64,000 nt of DNA. Source: an uncultured Rhodospirillales bacterium. Lineage in GTDB: Bacteria; Pseudomonadota; Alphaproteobacteria; RF32; CAG-239. The stretch is taken from contig CACWLK010000011.1 in NCBI GenBank assembly GCA_902761715.1, positions 1 to 64,000 of the forward strand, in the 5' to 3' direction. Shown piece after piece: positions 15,384-23,966 of this stretch; the stretch's first letter is position 1; every line of letters starts with the position of its first letter. Made by a program: the position numbers and the translations under genes. The notes beneath the pieces are model-generated. The model was not told the DNA's origin and did no database searches. It saw only the letters and a list, made by a program, of their open reading frames with translations.

Positions 15384-16078
15384 AAGCGATTGGGATTAAA
15401 ACCACCGTTATTGTAATCATTAGAATTGTTGTAACCGCCCTGTCCGTAGTCAGGATGATTGTATCCGCCTTGACCATAGCCATTCTGCGGATATCCGCCT
15501 TGTGCGTTATAAGGTGGATAATTATTGGGGGCAGAAGGTGCTTGCTGAGATTGCATATATTCTCGCTGGCGCTCGGCTTCTTCCTGCTGTAAATCATAAA
15601 TAGAGGAAATTATCGTATCCCGAAACTGAAGAGGGTAATTAACGTCTTCAATACAAATGCGACTTTCATCATTACCGACCTGAATTACAACATCGCCGGC
15701 GCCAAAAAAGCGTTGTGCCAGGTTCCTGGTGATTTGAACGTCGTTTATCTTAGCCAGAGGAATGTCTTTTTCATGGATATTGATAATTCCACGACGGATA
15801 TAAACTCGTTGGTTGGTAACCGCATAAATTTTCAAACGGTTATCAAGGCGCTTGTAAAAATAGGGAATAAACAGGCATGCACCGGCAAAAATGATAACGC
15901 TTGAAAAACTGACTACAGCATTCATCCATGTAATATTGATGCCATCAACCGCACCACTCATGGCAAACAACATCATCAACACGCCTATACAAAACAGCAA
16001 CATCGGAAAAACGAACACTTTATAGCTAAAGTGAACTTCTATTTTGACGTATTCATTAGGTCTGAGTTCAAGCGACAT
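15380..16078 (-). CDS. bacterial PH-domain (bPH2/YdbS-like) membrane protein
   Basis: The 232-residue protein has two transmembrane helices (about 23-45 and 55-78) and then a bPH2 domain with LKIYAVTNQRVYIRRGII, DIPLAKINDVQITRN and GAGDVVIQV. The tail after residue 170 is rich in Gly, Tyr, Asn and Gln with repeated YGQGGYN motifs and is surely disordered. The start at 16078 has AAGGAG 8 nt upstream; an in-frame start at 16147 lacks an SD. Function is unknown; bPH2 proteins are envelope-associated. It converges head-on with the immunity gene, the stops sharing CTAG. Confidence 0.8.
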   Translation of the reverse strand: MSLELRPNEYVKIEVHFSYKVFVFPMLLFCIGVLMMLFAMSGAVDGINITWMNAVVSFSSVIIFAGACLFIPYFYKRLDNRLKIYAVTNQRVYIRRGIINIHEKDIPLAKINDVQITRNLAQRFFGAGDVVIQVGNDESRICIEDVNYPLQFRDTIISSIYDLQQEEAERQREYMQSQQAPSAPNNYPPYNAQGGYPQNGYGQGGYNHPDYGQGGYNNSNDYNNGGFNPNRF

Positions 16079-16198
16079 TGCAACTCCTTGTTCGTTTAAA
16101 ATATAAAATATTTTTTTATATCTGGCAACAATTAAACATATATTCATCGAAATTTAACCAATAACACCTTATTTTTTATATGTTTATTGAAAAAAAAT

Positions 16199-16223
16199 GA
16201 ACCCGATCGTCAGGTTTTTCGTT
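16199..16223 (+). promoter_or_regulatory. ECF-type promoter upstream of the sigma operon
   Basis: GAAC at 16199-16202, a 17-nt spacer, CGTT at 16220-16223. This matches the general ECF sigma promoter form (GAAC in the -35, CGT in the -10) and is close to the alphaproteobacterial GGAAC-N16/17-CGTT type. It lies 24 nt before the first start codon of an operon that itself encodes an ECF sigma factor, so autoregulation is likely. Confidence 0.65.
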
Positions 16224-16246
16224 TTAGCTGATGTAAGGAGGTTGAA

Positions 16247-16498
16247 ATGGACGATATTTCAAAATTGTTGCAAGAGGCAAAGCCTTTATATATTGCCCGC
16301 AAAAAGCAACGTAACCGTATTAAGGCTGTACTTTGTATGTTGGTCGGAGCGGTTATGATCAGTACGTTTATGCCGCAAAAATCTGCTTTTGTCGACAACG
16401 GCGAATGGGTTGATTATGAACAATATATCAGTCAGACTTCACCTATTGAGGATATGGGGCTGCCTGTTGATGAGTATGGTTTATTGATGGTCAGCTGA
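16247..16498 (+). CDS. small single-pass membrane protein of the ECF operon, possible anti-sigma factor
   Basis: The 83-residue protein has a basic cytoplasmic segment of about 27 residues (DISKLLQEAKPLYIARKKQR), one transmembrane helix (about 28-45) and an acidic periplasmic tail of about 38 residues (DNGEWVDYEQYISQ). The strong SD AAGGAGG lies 6 nt upstream. Its stop overlaps the sigma start (TGATG), so it is made with the sigma factor. Size, topology and linkage fit a minimal membrane anti-sigma factor, but I see no recognised anti-sigma domain, so the role is inference. Confidence 0.6.
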   Translation: MDDISKLLQEAKPLYIARKKQRNRIKAVLCMLVGAVMISTFMPQKSAFVDNGEWVDYEQYISQTSPIEDMGLPVDEYGLLMVS

Positions 16499-16992
16499 TG
16501 AGAGATATTATCCAAGAAAACAGAGGTTTTATACGATCCGTTATCCGCAGAGTTACCGGCTCGTATAATGAAGATATTGAGCAGGAAGTGTATATTAAAA
16601 CCTGGCGCAATATGGAAAACTATCAGGAACAAGGCAAGTTTAAGCAGTGGTTGGGTATGCTGACCGCAAATGTTTGCCGAGATTATTTTCGCTCTAAAAT
16701 AAGCCGTGAACAATCGGCCGAAATCGGAGATGAAGAAGTTCTGAATAATATTCCCGACAGTTTTTCACAGGAAAAAATTGTAGATGCCAAACAACGGCAA
16801 AAAATTATATTAAAAGCTGTTGATGAGTTGCCGGCAAAAATGCGTAAGGTTGTTGTATTGCACGAGTTTGAAGACATGCCGCTGGAACAAGTGGCAAAAA
16901 AGCTCGGTCTTCCGCTCGGAACCGTAAAATCAAGGCTGTTTAATGCCAAAAAGATATTAAGTCAAAAACTCGTACATTTAAAAGGAGAATAA
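16498..16992 (+). CDS. ECF (extracytoplasmic function) RNA polymerase sigma factor
   Basis: The 164-residue sigma-70 family protein has region 2 at about 8-75 (DIEQEVYIKTWRNMENY with the -10 recognition helix, and FKQWLGMLTANVCRDYFR) and region 4 at about 105-160 (LPAKMRKVVVLHEFEDMPLE and LGLPLGTVKSRLFNAKK, the helix-turn-helix for the -35). No region 1 or 3 is present, typical of ECF factors. It overlaps the upstream membrane protein by 1 nt and ends 2 nt before the Spy-like gene, so the three form an operon. Confidence 0.92.
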   Translation: MRDIIQENRGFIRSVIRRVTGSYNEDIEQEVYIKTWRNMENYQEQGKFKQWLGMLTANVCRDYFRSKISREQSAEIGDEEVLNNIPDSFSQEKIVDAKQRQKIILKAVDELPAKMRKVVVLHEFEDMPLEQVAKKLGLPLGTVKSRLFNAKKILSQKLVHLKGE

Positions 16993-16994
16993 CC

Positions 16995-17450
16995 ATGAAC
17001 AAGAAATTTTTAATGCTAACTTGCGCTGCCGCTCTGTTGATAGGTATCAACAGTGTTCGGGCTGTAGAAGAAGAACCGATTACACCACCGCCGGCGACAG
17101 AAAAAGCTATGTCCAGAGATGATATGCACAAAATGCGTGCCGAAAAATTTGCTCAAGAACTGGGGTTGACCGATGAACAGCGCAAAAAAGCCGAGGAAAT
17201 TCGTAAAGCAGATTTTGAAAAAATGCGCCCGCTGATGGATGAAATGAGAGCTCTGCGTGAAAAAATGGATGCAATGCGTCAGGAAAACATGAAATCATTT
17301 GAGGCGATTTTGACCCCTGAACAACAGGTCAAGTTAAAAAAGATGATTGAGGAGCATAAACGTAAAATGGATGAAAGAGGATTCCGTCATCACGGCAGAC
17401 ATCCGGAAGGAGCACCACGCCCGATGCCGGAAGATGTACATCATAAATAA
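16995..17450 (+). CDS. Spy/CpxP-like periplasmic LTxxQ protein
   Basis: The 151-residue secreted protein has a signal peptide (to about residue 23, SVRAVE) and a helical body with two LTxxQ-type motifs, LTDEQRKKAEEI (about 54) and LTPEQQVKLKKMIEEH (about 102). These define the Spy/CpxP/CnrX fold, which includes periplasmic chaperones and metal sensors. The His-rich C-terminus (RHHGRHPEG and DVHHK) could bind metal. As the last gene of the ECF operon, it may be either an effector chaperone or the signal sensor, as CnrX is for its sigma system. The start has AAGGAG 8 nt upstream. Confidence 0.8.
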   Translation: MNKKFLMLTCAAALLIGINSVRAVEEEPITPPPATEKAMSRDDMHKMRAEKFAQELGLTDEQRKKAEEIRKADFEKMRPLMDEMRALREKMDAMRQENMKSFEAILTPEQQVKLKKMIEEHKRKMDERGFRHHGRHPEGAPRPMPEDVHHK

Positions 17451-17467
17451 AAAAAACATAACTCAAT

Positions 17468-17498
17468 AAAAAAGGACGTCTTAGTGACGTCCTTTTTT
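17468..17498 (+). terminator. terminator of the ECF sigma operon
   Basis: GGACGTC and GACGTCC around a 5-nt loop, with A6 before and T6 after the stem. It is effective on either strand. Confidence 0.92.
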
Positions 17499-17586
17499 GT
17501 GCAAAAAGTTGGGATAAGCGCGTTTAATGCTTTACCTTAATAGTTTATTAAAACAAATAAGCTATACTGTATATAGGGGAAAAAGT

Positions 17587-20500
17587 ATGTTTAAGAAAGT
17601 CATCATATATGCTTTGCTATTTCAGCTTGTGAGCACTGTTTCTGCCAATTCGACAGAAACAGTTTATAGTTATAATGATTTGTTAACCGCCCTGGCTAAT
17701 GCAAATGCCGATGTTATTTTGGATATGAACGGGGCTGGGATAGACCTTGACGGCGGTGATGGAGTTACTATCGGTGAAGGTCAGACGGTTGTTTTCAAAA
17801 ATATCGGTACAGATGGCGAAAGTGCGTGGACGGATACGGCACGTAATATCATAAACAACGGCACAGTTGCAATTGATAATGTAATATTTAAGGAAAATAA
17901 CACCACAATAAACAAAGCTTTTATAGGGGCTATTTTGTATAATACGAATACACATGTGGTGTCTATAACCAATTCGGTTTTTGATTCAAACTATGCAAAA
18001 AGTCTCAACACTTCTTTATGGGGCGGTTTGTTATTTAATGGAAGACCAACAACCTCAACCAACCAAGAAATGACCGATGCGGTTATTGATTTAATTCAAA
18101 ATGTTTCGTTTACAAACAATAATACATTTTCTGAAGTTGGAGCTCCGCACGGAGCGCTGCTTTTGAATCAATATGCCAAAATAGGAACAATAGACAACGC
18201 GCTGTTTGAAAACAATACCATGACAGGAACTCCAGACAAATCAGGCGGTGCACATGGTGTTGGTATTGACAATAACGAAGCCGGATTTATTGAAAAAATA
18301 ACTAACTCAACTTTTAGAAATAATTATACCTATCGCACAGGAACGCAAGAATTCAGTTCGGGGACTAATTATCATGCCAGTGGCGGGGCAATGGACAATT
18401 ATAACTATATTGGAGAAATCTCAAACTGTGTGTTTGAGGGCAACCATGCTTCAACAGAGTCCGCATCAGCAAGCACAACCGGTGGTGCGATAATGAATGT
18501 TGCATATGTGACCACAACCGACATGTCGAAAGGTTATATAGGTAAAATTGTTGATAGTAAATTTATAAACAATTATCTTGATGCTACGGGAAGAGCTTCA
18601 GGTGGAGCTATTGCTACGGGAGGACAAAGCGGAGATAACACATGGGCTGAAATTGAGGAAATTACTAACGTAATTTTTAAGGATAACTATGCAAAAAGTG
18701 CACAATCATATGCGTCCGGAGGAGGAATAGATAATAACGGTAATATAGGTATAATGGTAGCATCATTTTATAATAATTATGCTTCTGCGCAACGTAATGA
18801 TAGCGGATATTATGGTGCTTACGGTGGTGCTGTAAGTAACTTAGGTAAAATGGAAAGTATTATAGCTGATTTTGTAGGTAATTATGCTGAAAACACATCA
18901 GGAATAAGTGCTGTTGCTGGTGGTGCTATATATAATCGAAATGGAGAGGGAATAAACGAACTTAAGGGTAATTTTAAAAATAACCATGCTTATGCAACGG
19001 ATGGAGTAGCATACGGAGGAGCAATAGTGAATTATAATTCTTCTATTGGCACAATAGAAGGAGATTTTGAAAGTAATTATGTAACTTCCAGTAATAGTCA
19101 TGGGCAAGGCGGTGCTATTTATAATCGAGGGCCTATTACCCTAATTCACGGCAACTTTGATGGTAATTATGCTATTGGTGAAAATAATGCCAATGGTGGA
19201 GCTATTAATAATAATTCAGGAAGTTCAATTGGAGAAATTGTGGGCGATTTTACAAATAACTATACAGAGAGTACAGGAGAAGGAACCGCAGGCGGTGGTG
19301 CAATAGTTAATTATGTGCAAATAGACAGCATTAAAGGAAATTTTGTAGATAATCACGTAAAATCTGTTGGTGGTAGTGTGGCAGGTGGGGCAATTAGAAA
19401 CAATACTTCAAGCTCGGGATCAACACCAGGTATAGGTGAAATATCAGGTATATTTGAGAACAACTATGCGGAAAGCGGAAGTAATAAGGCTTTGGGCGGA
19501 GCCGTTTTTAACAATAATATTATCGGCAATATAAAGAACTCAAGTTTTATTAATAACTCAGTCAAGGGTAATGAAGAATCTGCCGGTGGTGCAATTTATT
19601 CAAGCAAAGATATTTTAATTACCGCTGATAACGGCGTGTCATTGTTTGAGGGAAATACTGCAAACGGCAAGAGCAATGCGATCTATATGAAAGGAACCGA
19701 GGCGATTGAAGATGAAGAAAATCCGGTTGCGGAAGAGATTATCAATTTGAACTTATCAAGCCTGAACAACGGCAATATAACCTTTAATGATGCAATTGAC
19801 GGGCAATTGTATAATATCAATATTTCCGGCGACGGTACGGGCGTAATTAGATTTGATAACGAGGTTAAAAATGTGAACAACTTTACGCTCGGATATAATT
19901 CTCTTACTCATCTTGGAATTAATTCAAAAGTATATGCACAAAATATGAAAGTCAGTAGTTCGGCTATTCCCGGCACAAATGATGTTTCTTCCCCGATTAT
20001 TACGGTAGATGTAAAAGTTGATAGAAATAAAAATACGGTTAAGAGCGGGCAAATTCACGTTGATAATGACATTGAAGGTGAATATCGGGTGCTGGTCAAT
20101 GCACTAACACCTGATGTGTTGGATAAGACCGAAGATGCGGTTGTACCGTTCCTGTTTGCTCCGAATGATGACGAAGGCACGGCATCAAGCTTTGCGGTAG
20201 CTCGCGTAATCGGAAGTCCTTATATGTGGGACGGAGCGGTTAATGCCGAAGGCGAGACCGAGGGCGCAACCTGGTATCTTAATTTGACGGATAAAAGAAA
20301 CCCTGAATATGTTCCACAAAAGGGATATCCGGTGGTTCCGGAAATTGTTGCCGGAATAGGTTTGCAAAGTGCGGCAATTGAACAAACTCACAGCGTGGTA
20401 AGAAATGTAAAGAACAAAGTTGATGTTGAGAGAGATTTTTGCCCAAAATGCGGTTTTTATGATAACGGTTGGCACCACAGAAGATTAAATAACGGTTGGG

Positions 20501-21267
20501 TTGTAGCACAAAGCGAGAGCGCAAATATAGATGCTCCTTCAGACGTGGAAGCAAAAATCCATGGCGTTGAGGCGGGGTTGGATTTCCAAGGCGATTTTCA
20601 TAATACACTTGGTGTTTTTGTATCATATCGTAATGGTGAATATGAATTCTCCGGCAAAGGTAAGGAATATTTTTCAAGATATAGTTCAGATATGAGTATA
20701 GACAGTTACCTTGCGGGTTTATATTACCGTTATGATAGAAACCTGGCATGGCTGTTTGCAACCATTTATGGCGGTATGCAAAAAACAGAGACCAAAACCG
20801 GGGACAGAGTTGCAAATTTTGATACACAAGGGACAGAATTTGGAGCAAGTATTGAGTTTGGTCAAGGAATGCCGTTAACACACAGTCTGACTTTAGATCC
20901 GAGCGTAGGTTTATACTATACGCAAATAAACTTTGATGACGCTAGTGACAACGTAGGCAAACATTACGAATGGGAAGACATAAAATATTTGGAAGTAGAA
21001 GTCGGAGCAAAACTTGAACAACAATTTAAGCATGCAAAGGTTTATATTAAGCCGAGCGTAGTCAAAACGCTTGTAAACGGTAACAGCGTATTTATTACCG
21101 GCATTAACAAGATTAATACGCAAGAAAATGATACGCTTGGACGAGTTGAAATCGGTGGAAGATTTGCCATCAGCGAAGGTTTGACCGGCTATGGCTGGGC
21201 TAATTATGCATTTGGCTCTGACTATGATGCGTTAGCGTTTGGTGCGGGTTTGAATTATGCTTGGTAA
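17587..21267 (+). CDS. autotransporter adhesin with Pmp-like GGAI/FxxN repeats
   Basis: The 1226-residue type V secreted protein starts with a signal peptide (MFKKVIIYALLFQLVSTVSA), followed by a long right-handed beta-helix passenger. From about residue 80 to 720 it carries many imperfect repeats in which GGAI or GGGI and F.NNYA/FxxN alternate, like the polymorphic membrane protein repeats of Chlamydia. A CPKC pair lies near residue 958, just before the barrel. The last 270 residues form the autotransporter beta-domain, ending in Tyr-Ala-Trp with the terminal aromatic used by BAM. The ATG at 17587 is chosen over 17527 because the signal peptide begins there and GGGG precedes it. It likely mediates adhesion; ligand unknown. 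Confidence 0.88.
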   Translation: MFKKVIIYALLFQLVSTVSANSTETVYSYNDLLTALANANADVILDMNGAGIDLDGGDGVTIGEGQTVVFKNIGTDGESAWTDTARNIINNGTVAIDNVIFKENNTTINKAFIGAILYNTNTHVVSITNSVFDSNYAKSLNTSLWGGLLFNGRPTTSTNQEMTDAVIDLIQNVSFTNNNTFSEVGAPHGALLLNQYAKIGTIDNALFENNTMTGTPDKSGGAHGVGIDNNEAGFIEKITNSTFRNNYTYRTGTQEFSSGTNYHASGGAMDNYNYIGEISNCVFEGNHASTESASASTTGGAIMNVAYVTTTDMSKGYIGKIVDSKFINNYLDATGRASGGAIATGGQSGDNTWAEIEEITNVIFKDNYAKSAQSYASGGGIDNNGNIGIMVASFYNNYASAQRNDSGYYGAYGGAVSNLGKMESIIADFVGNYAENTSGISAVAGGAIYNRNGEGINELKGNFKNNHAYATDGVAYGGAIVNYNSSIGTIEGDFESNYVTSSNSHGQGGAIYNRGPITLIHGNFDGNYAIGENNANGGAINNNSGSSIGEIVGDFTNNYTESTGEGTAGGGAIVNYVQIDSIKGNFVDNHVKSVGGSVAGGAIRNNTSSSGSTPGIGEISGIFENNYAESGSNKALGGAVFNNNIIGNIKNSSFINNSVKGNEESAGGAIYSSKDILITADNGVSLFEGNTANGKSNAIYMKGTEAIEDEENPVAEEIINLNLSSLNNGNITFNDAIDGQLYNINISGDGTGVIRFDNEVKNVNNFTLGYNSLTHLGINSKVYAQNMKVSSSAIPGTNDVSSPIITVDVKVDRNKNTVKSGQIHVDNDIEGEYRVLVNALTPDVLDKTEDAVVPFLFAPNDDEGTASSFAVARVIGSPYMWDGAVNAEGETEGATWYLNLTDKRNPEYVPQKGYPVVPEIVAGIGLQSAAIEQTHSVVRNVKNKVDVERDFCPKCGFYDNGWHHRRLNNGWVVAQSESANIDAPSDVEAKIHGVEAGLDFQGDFHNTLGVFVSYRNGEYEFSGKGKEYFSRYSSDMSIDSYLAGLYYRYDRNLAWLFATIYGGMQKTETKTGDRVANFDTQGTEFGASIEFGQGMPLTHSLTLDPSVGLYYTQINFDDASDNVGKHYEWEDIKYLEVEVGAKLEQQFKHAKVYIKPSVVKTLVNGNSVFITGINKINTQENDTLGRVEIGGRFAISEGLTGYGWANYAFGSDYDALAFGAGLNYAW

Positions 21268-21270
21268 AAT

Positions 21271-21299
21271 AAAAAGCCTCTCAGATGAGAGGCTTTTTA
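21271..21299 (+). terminator. bidirectional terminator after the autotransporter and the FtsK-like gene
   Basis: AAAAAGCCTCTC and GAGAGGCTTTTT around AGAT. It separates converging genes and has a U tract on both strands. Confidence 0.92.
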
Positions 21300-21305
21300 T
21301 GGGTG

Positions 21306-22628
21306 TTAATACCTGCGTTTAGTACTTTTGGTTTTGCTCTTTGTTTTGTTTTTTGTAGTACTTGTAACTTTAGGAATGCTTACGCCTTTTTTGGCTGCAA
21401 ATATACTGATTATACCAACCACAATATATTTTACCCAACGAACAATCGCTTTTTGTTCACGCACACGGAGGGAGCTCCACCAGTTCAAGCAACGGCGGAA
21501 AAAGCCTTCTTTCTTTTTAACAACGACTTTGCCGTCGGCAGTTTTGGTTACAACTGTTGAAGATGAAGCAGGTTCCGGAAGATTGAGTTTTAACGGTTCA
21601 ATCTTGCAACGGTGCGGCTCAAGCAATTTGGCAATGCCGTCATCAGGAACATATGCGCCGTGAACACGTTTGATTTCGCCATTCTGCGGCAAATATAATG
21701 CATCGCCTCGTCCTAACAGTTCCTCGGCTCCGGGCATATCTAAAATGGTGCGAGAGTCAAACTGGGAGGCAACTTTGTAGGACATACGGGTCGGAAAATT
21801 GGCTTTCAGCACGCCGGTAACCACATCTACCGACGGGCGTTGGGTGGCCAACATCAAATGAATTCCGGCGGCACGGGCTTTTTGTGCCAAGCGTTGAACC
21901 GAAATTTCAACGGTTTTGTCAGCGGCGATAAGGTCGGCAAATTCATCAATTACACAAACAATGTATGACATGGCGCCGCATTTTTCGTGATATTCTCCAA
22001 TGTTGCGAACCAGCTCTTTTTCAAATATTGCATAGCGTTTTTCCATCTCTTCAACTAAATAAGCCAAAGTTGCGGAAGCTAAGGCATTGTCGGTAACAAC
22101 CGGACAATACATATAACGTTGATCATTATAAACCGAAAACTCAATGCGTTTGGGGTCAACCAGCACAAATTTGACCTCGTTCGGCTTTTTGCGAGCGATG
22201 AGTGAAAGGATAAAAGTATTAAGTCCGACTGATTTACCGGAGCCGGTTGTACCGGCAATCAACAAGTGAGGCATTTTGGCCAAATCGGCATAAACCGGAC
22301 GACCGGCAATATCAACGCCGAGACAAATCGGCAAATCGCCTTTGACAGACTGAAATTCTTCGCTTTCAATAATCTTTACAAAATCAACGGTTTGCATTTT
22401 TTCGGCAGGAATTTCAAAGCCGAGTTTAGATGTACCGGCAATCGGCTCAACACGCAGGGAAGAAACGCCCATTTCTCTTGCAATATCAGAAAGAGAAGCA
22501 GTTATGCTTTTGATTTTTGTGCCGGCTTCGGGCAAAAACTCTATTTGTTGAACCATCGGACCGACATTTATGCCGGTAACCTCGCCTTTTACCCCATAAT
22601 GGGAAAGTATTTCAGTCAAGTCTTGCAT
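21306..22628 (-). CDS. FtsK/SpoIIIE-like DNA translocase lacking the membrane N-terminus
   Basis: The 440-residue protein begins directly with the FtsK alpha domain (about 1-100: GPMVQQIEFLPEAGTKIKSI, LRVEPIAG). The RecA-like motor follows, with Walker A GTTGSGKS (126-133), VLVDPKRIEFSVY (156-168), Walker B VCVIDEFADL (224-233) and LATQRPSVDVVTGVLKANFP (260-279). It ends at HGAYVPDD without the gamma winged helix that reads KOPS-type sites. A basic tail has one candidate transmembrane helix (about 399-413), then a Lys/Thr-rich end. FtsK is normally about 750-900 residues with four N-terminal helices, so the architecture is inverted and shortened. It follows the Mla-type operon with a 9-nt gap. 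A second full FtsK elsewhere is likely. SD is GAGGA. Confidence 0.85.
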   Translation of the reverse strand: MQDLTEILSHYGVKGEVTGINVGPMVQQIEFLPEAGTKIKSITASLSDIAREMGVSSLRVEPIAGTSKLGFEIPAEKMQTVDFVKIIESEEFQSVKGDLPICLGVDIAGRPVYADLAKMPHLLIAGTTGSGKSVGLNTFILSLIARKKPNEVKFVLVDPKRIEFSVYNDQRYMYCPVVTDNALASATLAYLVEEMEKRYAIFEKELVRNIGEYHEKCGAMSYIVCVIDEFADLIAADKTVEISVQRLAQKARAAGIHLMLATQRPSVDVVTGVLKANFPTRMSYKVASQFDSRTILDMPGAEELLGRGDALYLPQNGEIKRVHGAYVPDDGIAKLLEPHRCKIEPLKLNLPEPASSSTVVTKTADGKVVVKKKEGFFRRCLNWWSSLRVREQKAIVRWVKYIVVGIISIFAAKKGVSIPKVTSTTKNKTKSKTKSTKRRY

Positions 22629-22637
22629 TTGTATCCT

Positions 22638-23195
22638 CTATAGTTTAGCTATTTTTTGGGCAATTTGTTGCGCCATCTCGTTTAATAATTTGCTTTGTTC
22701 GTTAACAACACCGTCGTATCCCTGAGCCGGAGTACCGCTTAAAGTTGTGCGTCCGCGAGCGGCAATGCTACCGTTTTTGAAGATTGTCCACCAAGCGTCA
22801 AGAGATGCTTTTTTATCAATTGTAGAGTCAAATTTGTTAATTTCAACGCTTATTGTATAATTGAAACTCTCCATTGAATAGTTTTTAGGTTTGACTAAAG
22901 CGTTGGGTAAATATGATGATATATCATCAGCCAATACACGAGTGATTGAAGAGGTCAGCGGCTCTCCCCAACGATTAAACTCTGAAACAGTCAGTTCACT
23001 GGTGTCTTTGTCAACCAAAACAATCTGCGGACGGTCTGCATATCGGGGAACAGATACTTCCTCAACCCCGATACTGATTTTGCGTGACGAAATTGCCGCA
23101 TTGTCGGTCATCGGTTGCAGACGATAAAAGCGTGACTGCTGGGTAAAAGCGCAGGCACTGAGTATAAAAAGCAGTAAAATCAGGTATTTTTTCAT
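22638..23195 (-). CDS. PqiC-like ABC transport auxiliary lipoprotein
   Basis: The 185-residue lipoprotein has the lipobox LSAC at Cys15, followed by FYRLQP and KISIGVEEVSVPRYADRPQIV. The family (ABC_trans_aux, with PqiC) forms outer-membrane partners of MCE lipid transporters. LNNALVKPKNYSM-like and QGYDGVVNEQSKLLNEMAQQ segments also fit. It directly follows mlaD without spacing and likely connects the MCE ring to the outer membrane. In this operon it takes the place of MlaC/MlaB-type genes, which are absent. Confidence 0.8.
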   Translation of the reverse strand: MKKYLILLLFILSACAFTQQSRFYRLQPMTDNAAISSRKISIGVEEVSVPRYADRPQIVLVDKDTSELTVSEFNRWGEPLTSSITRVLADDISSYLPNALVKPKNYSMESFNYTISVEINKFDSTIDKKASLDAWWTIFKNGSIAARGRTTLSGTPAQGYDGVVNEQSKLLNEMAQQIAQKIAKL

Positions 23196-23966
23196 TTAAT
23201 ATCCTCCTTTGCCGCGCAACAATGATTCCGGATGGCGCTCAAGATAATCGGTAAAATTACCTAAAGACTTGGCGGCATTAGAAATGTTTTGCATTGCTTT
23301 GTTGAAATTATTCAAAGTTTCGGGAACAGTCCGAGTACGGGTAGGAATAACCTCAAAATCGTTGATCAATTTGTTAAAATCAGGCAGAAGTGTGTTATTA
23401 AGTTTGTCCATAAATGAGCTGAATTGGCGAATTGTTTCACGCAGTGGCAGCTCCTGTATGCCTTGTGAAATTTCAGCAAATTGAGAGAGAACAGTAGGAA
23501 TTTCAGGGAATTTGCCGTCAGCAGGACGACGATAAACCGGTTTTTCGTCCGAGGGGATAAACTCAAGCTCAATCATGAGCTGTCCGGTCAGGTAGTTTTG
23601 GGTGCCGAGGCGAGCCCGCAGACCTTTGGCGACCATTTCTTCCAAGATTTGATGCACATTTTCACGATGTTGGCGAGAAGCAATTTTTTTGCTGTTAAAG
23701 GCGACATAAACCGGAATGCTGAAATCAAGATTTTGCAAATCGGTAATAACGTCAATTTTAACAACGCGACCGACAGAAACGCCTTTGAATACGACCGGAG
23801 AGCCGACATCAAGACCTTTGATTGATTCTGAAAAATACATTACGACCATGCGATCGTTGTTGCGTAACAAATGGTTTGATACGAACATGCCGATAGTGGC
23901 AAAAAACAATGCCAATCCGCATATAATGAAAATGCCTATCATTTTGTTATTCGGTTTTTTACGCAT
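23196..23966 (-). CDS. mlaD: MlaD family MCE-domain lipid transport protein
   Basis: The 256-residue protein has one N-terminal membrane helix (about 8-30) and one MCE domain (about 38-120: MVVMYFSESIKGLDVGSPVVF, VSVGRVVKIDV), which forms a periplasmic hexameric ring for phospholipid passage. A long coiled C-terminal part follows (about 150-245). The pattern is MlaD-like, but the C-terminal helices are longer than in E. coli MlaD (183 residues), as in many alphaproteobacterial forms. It overlaps the mlaF stop by 8 nt. Confidence 0.88.
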   Translation of the reverse strand: MRKKPNNKMIGIFIICGLALFFATIGMFVSNHLLRNNDRMVVMYFSESIKGLDVGSPVVFKGVSVGRVVKIDVITDLQNLDFSIPVYVAFNSKKIASRQHRENVHQILEEMVAKGLRARLGTQNYLTGQLMIELEFIPSDEKPVYRRPADGKFPEIPTVLSQFAEISQGIQELPLRETIRQFSSFMDKLNNTLLPDFNKLINDFEVIPTRTRTVPETLNNFNKAMQNISNAAKSLGNFTDYLERHPESLLRGKGGY

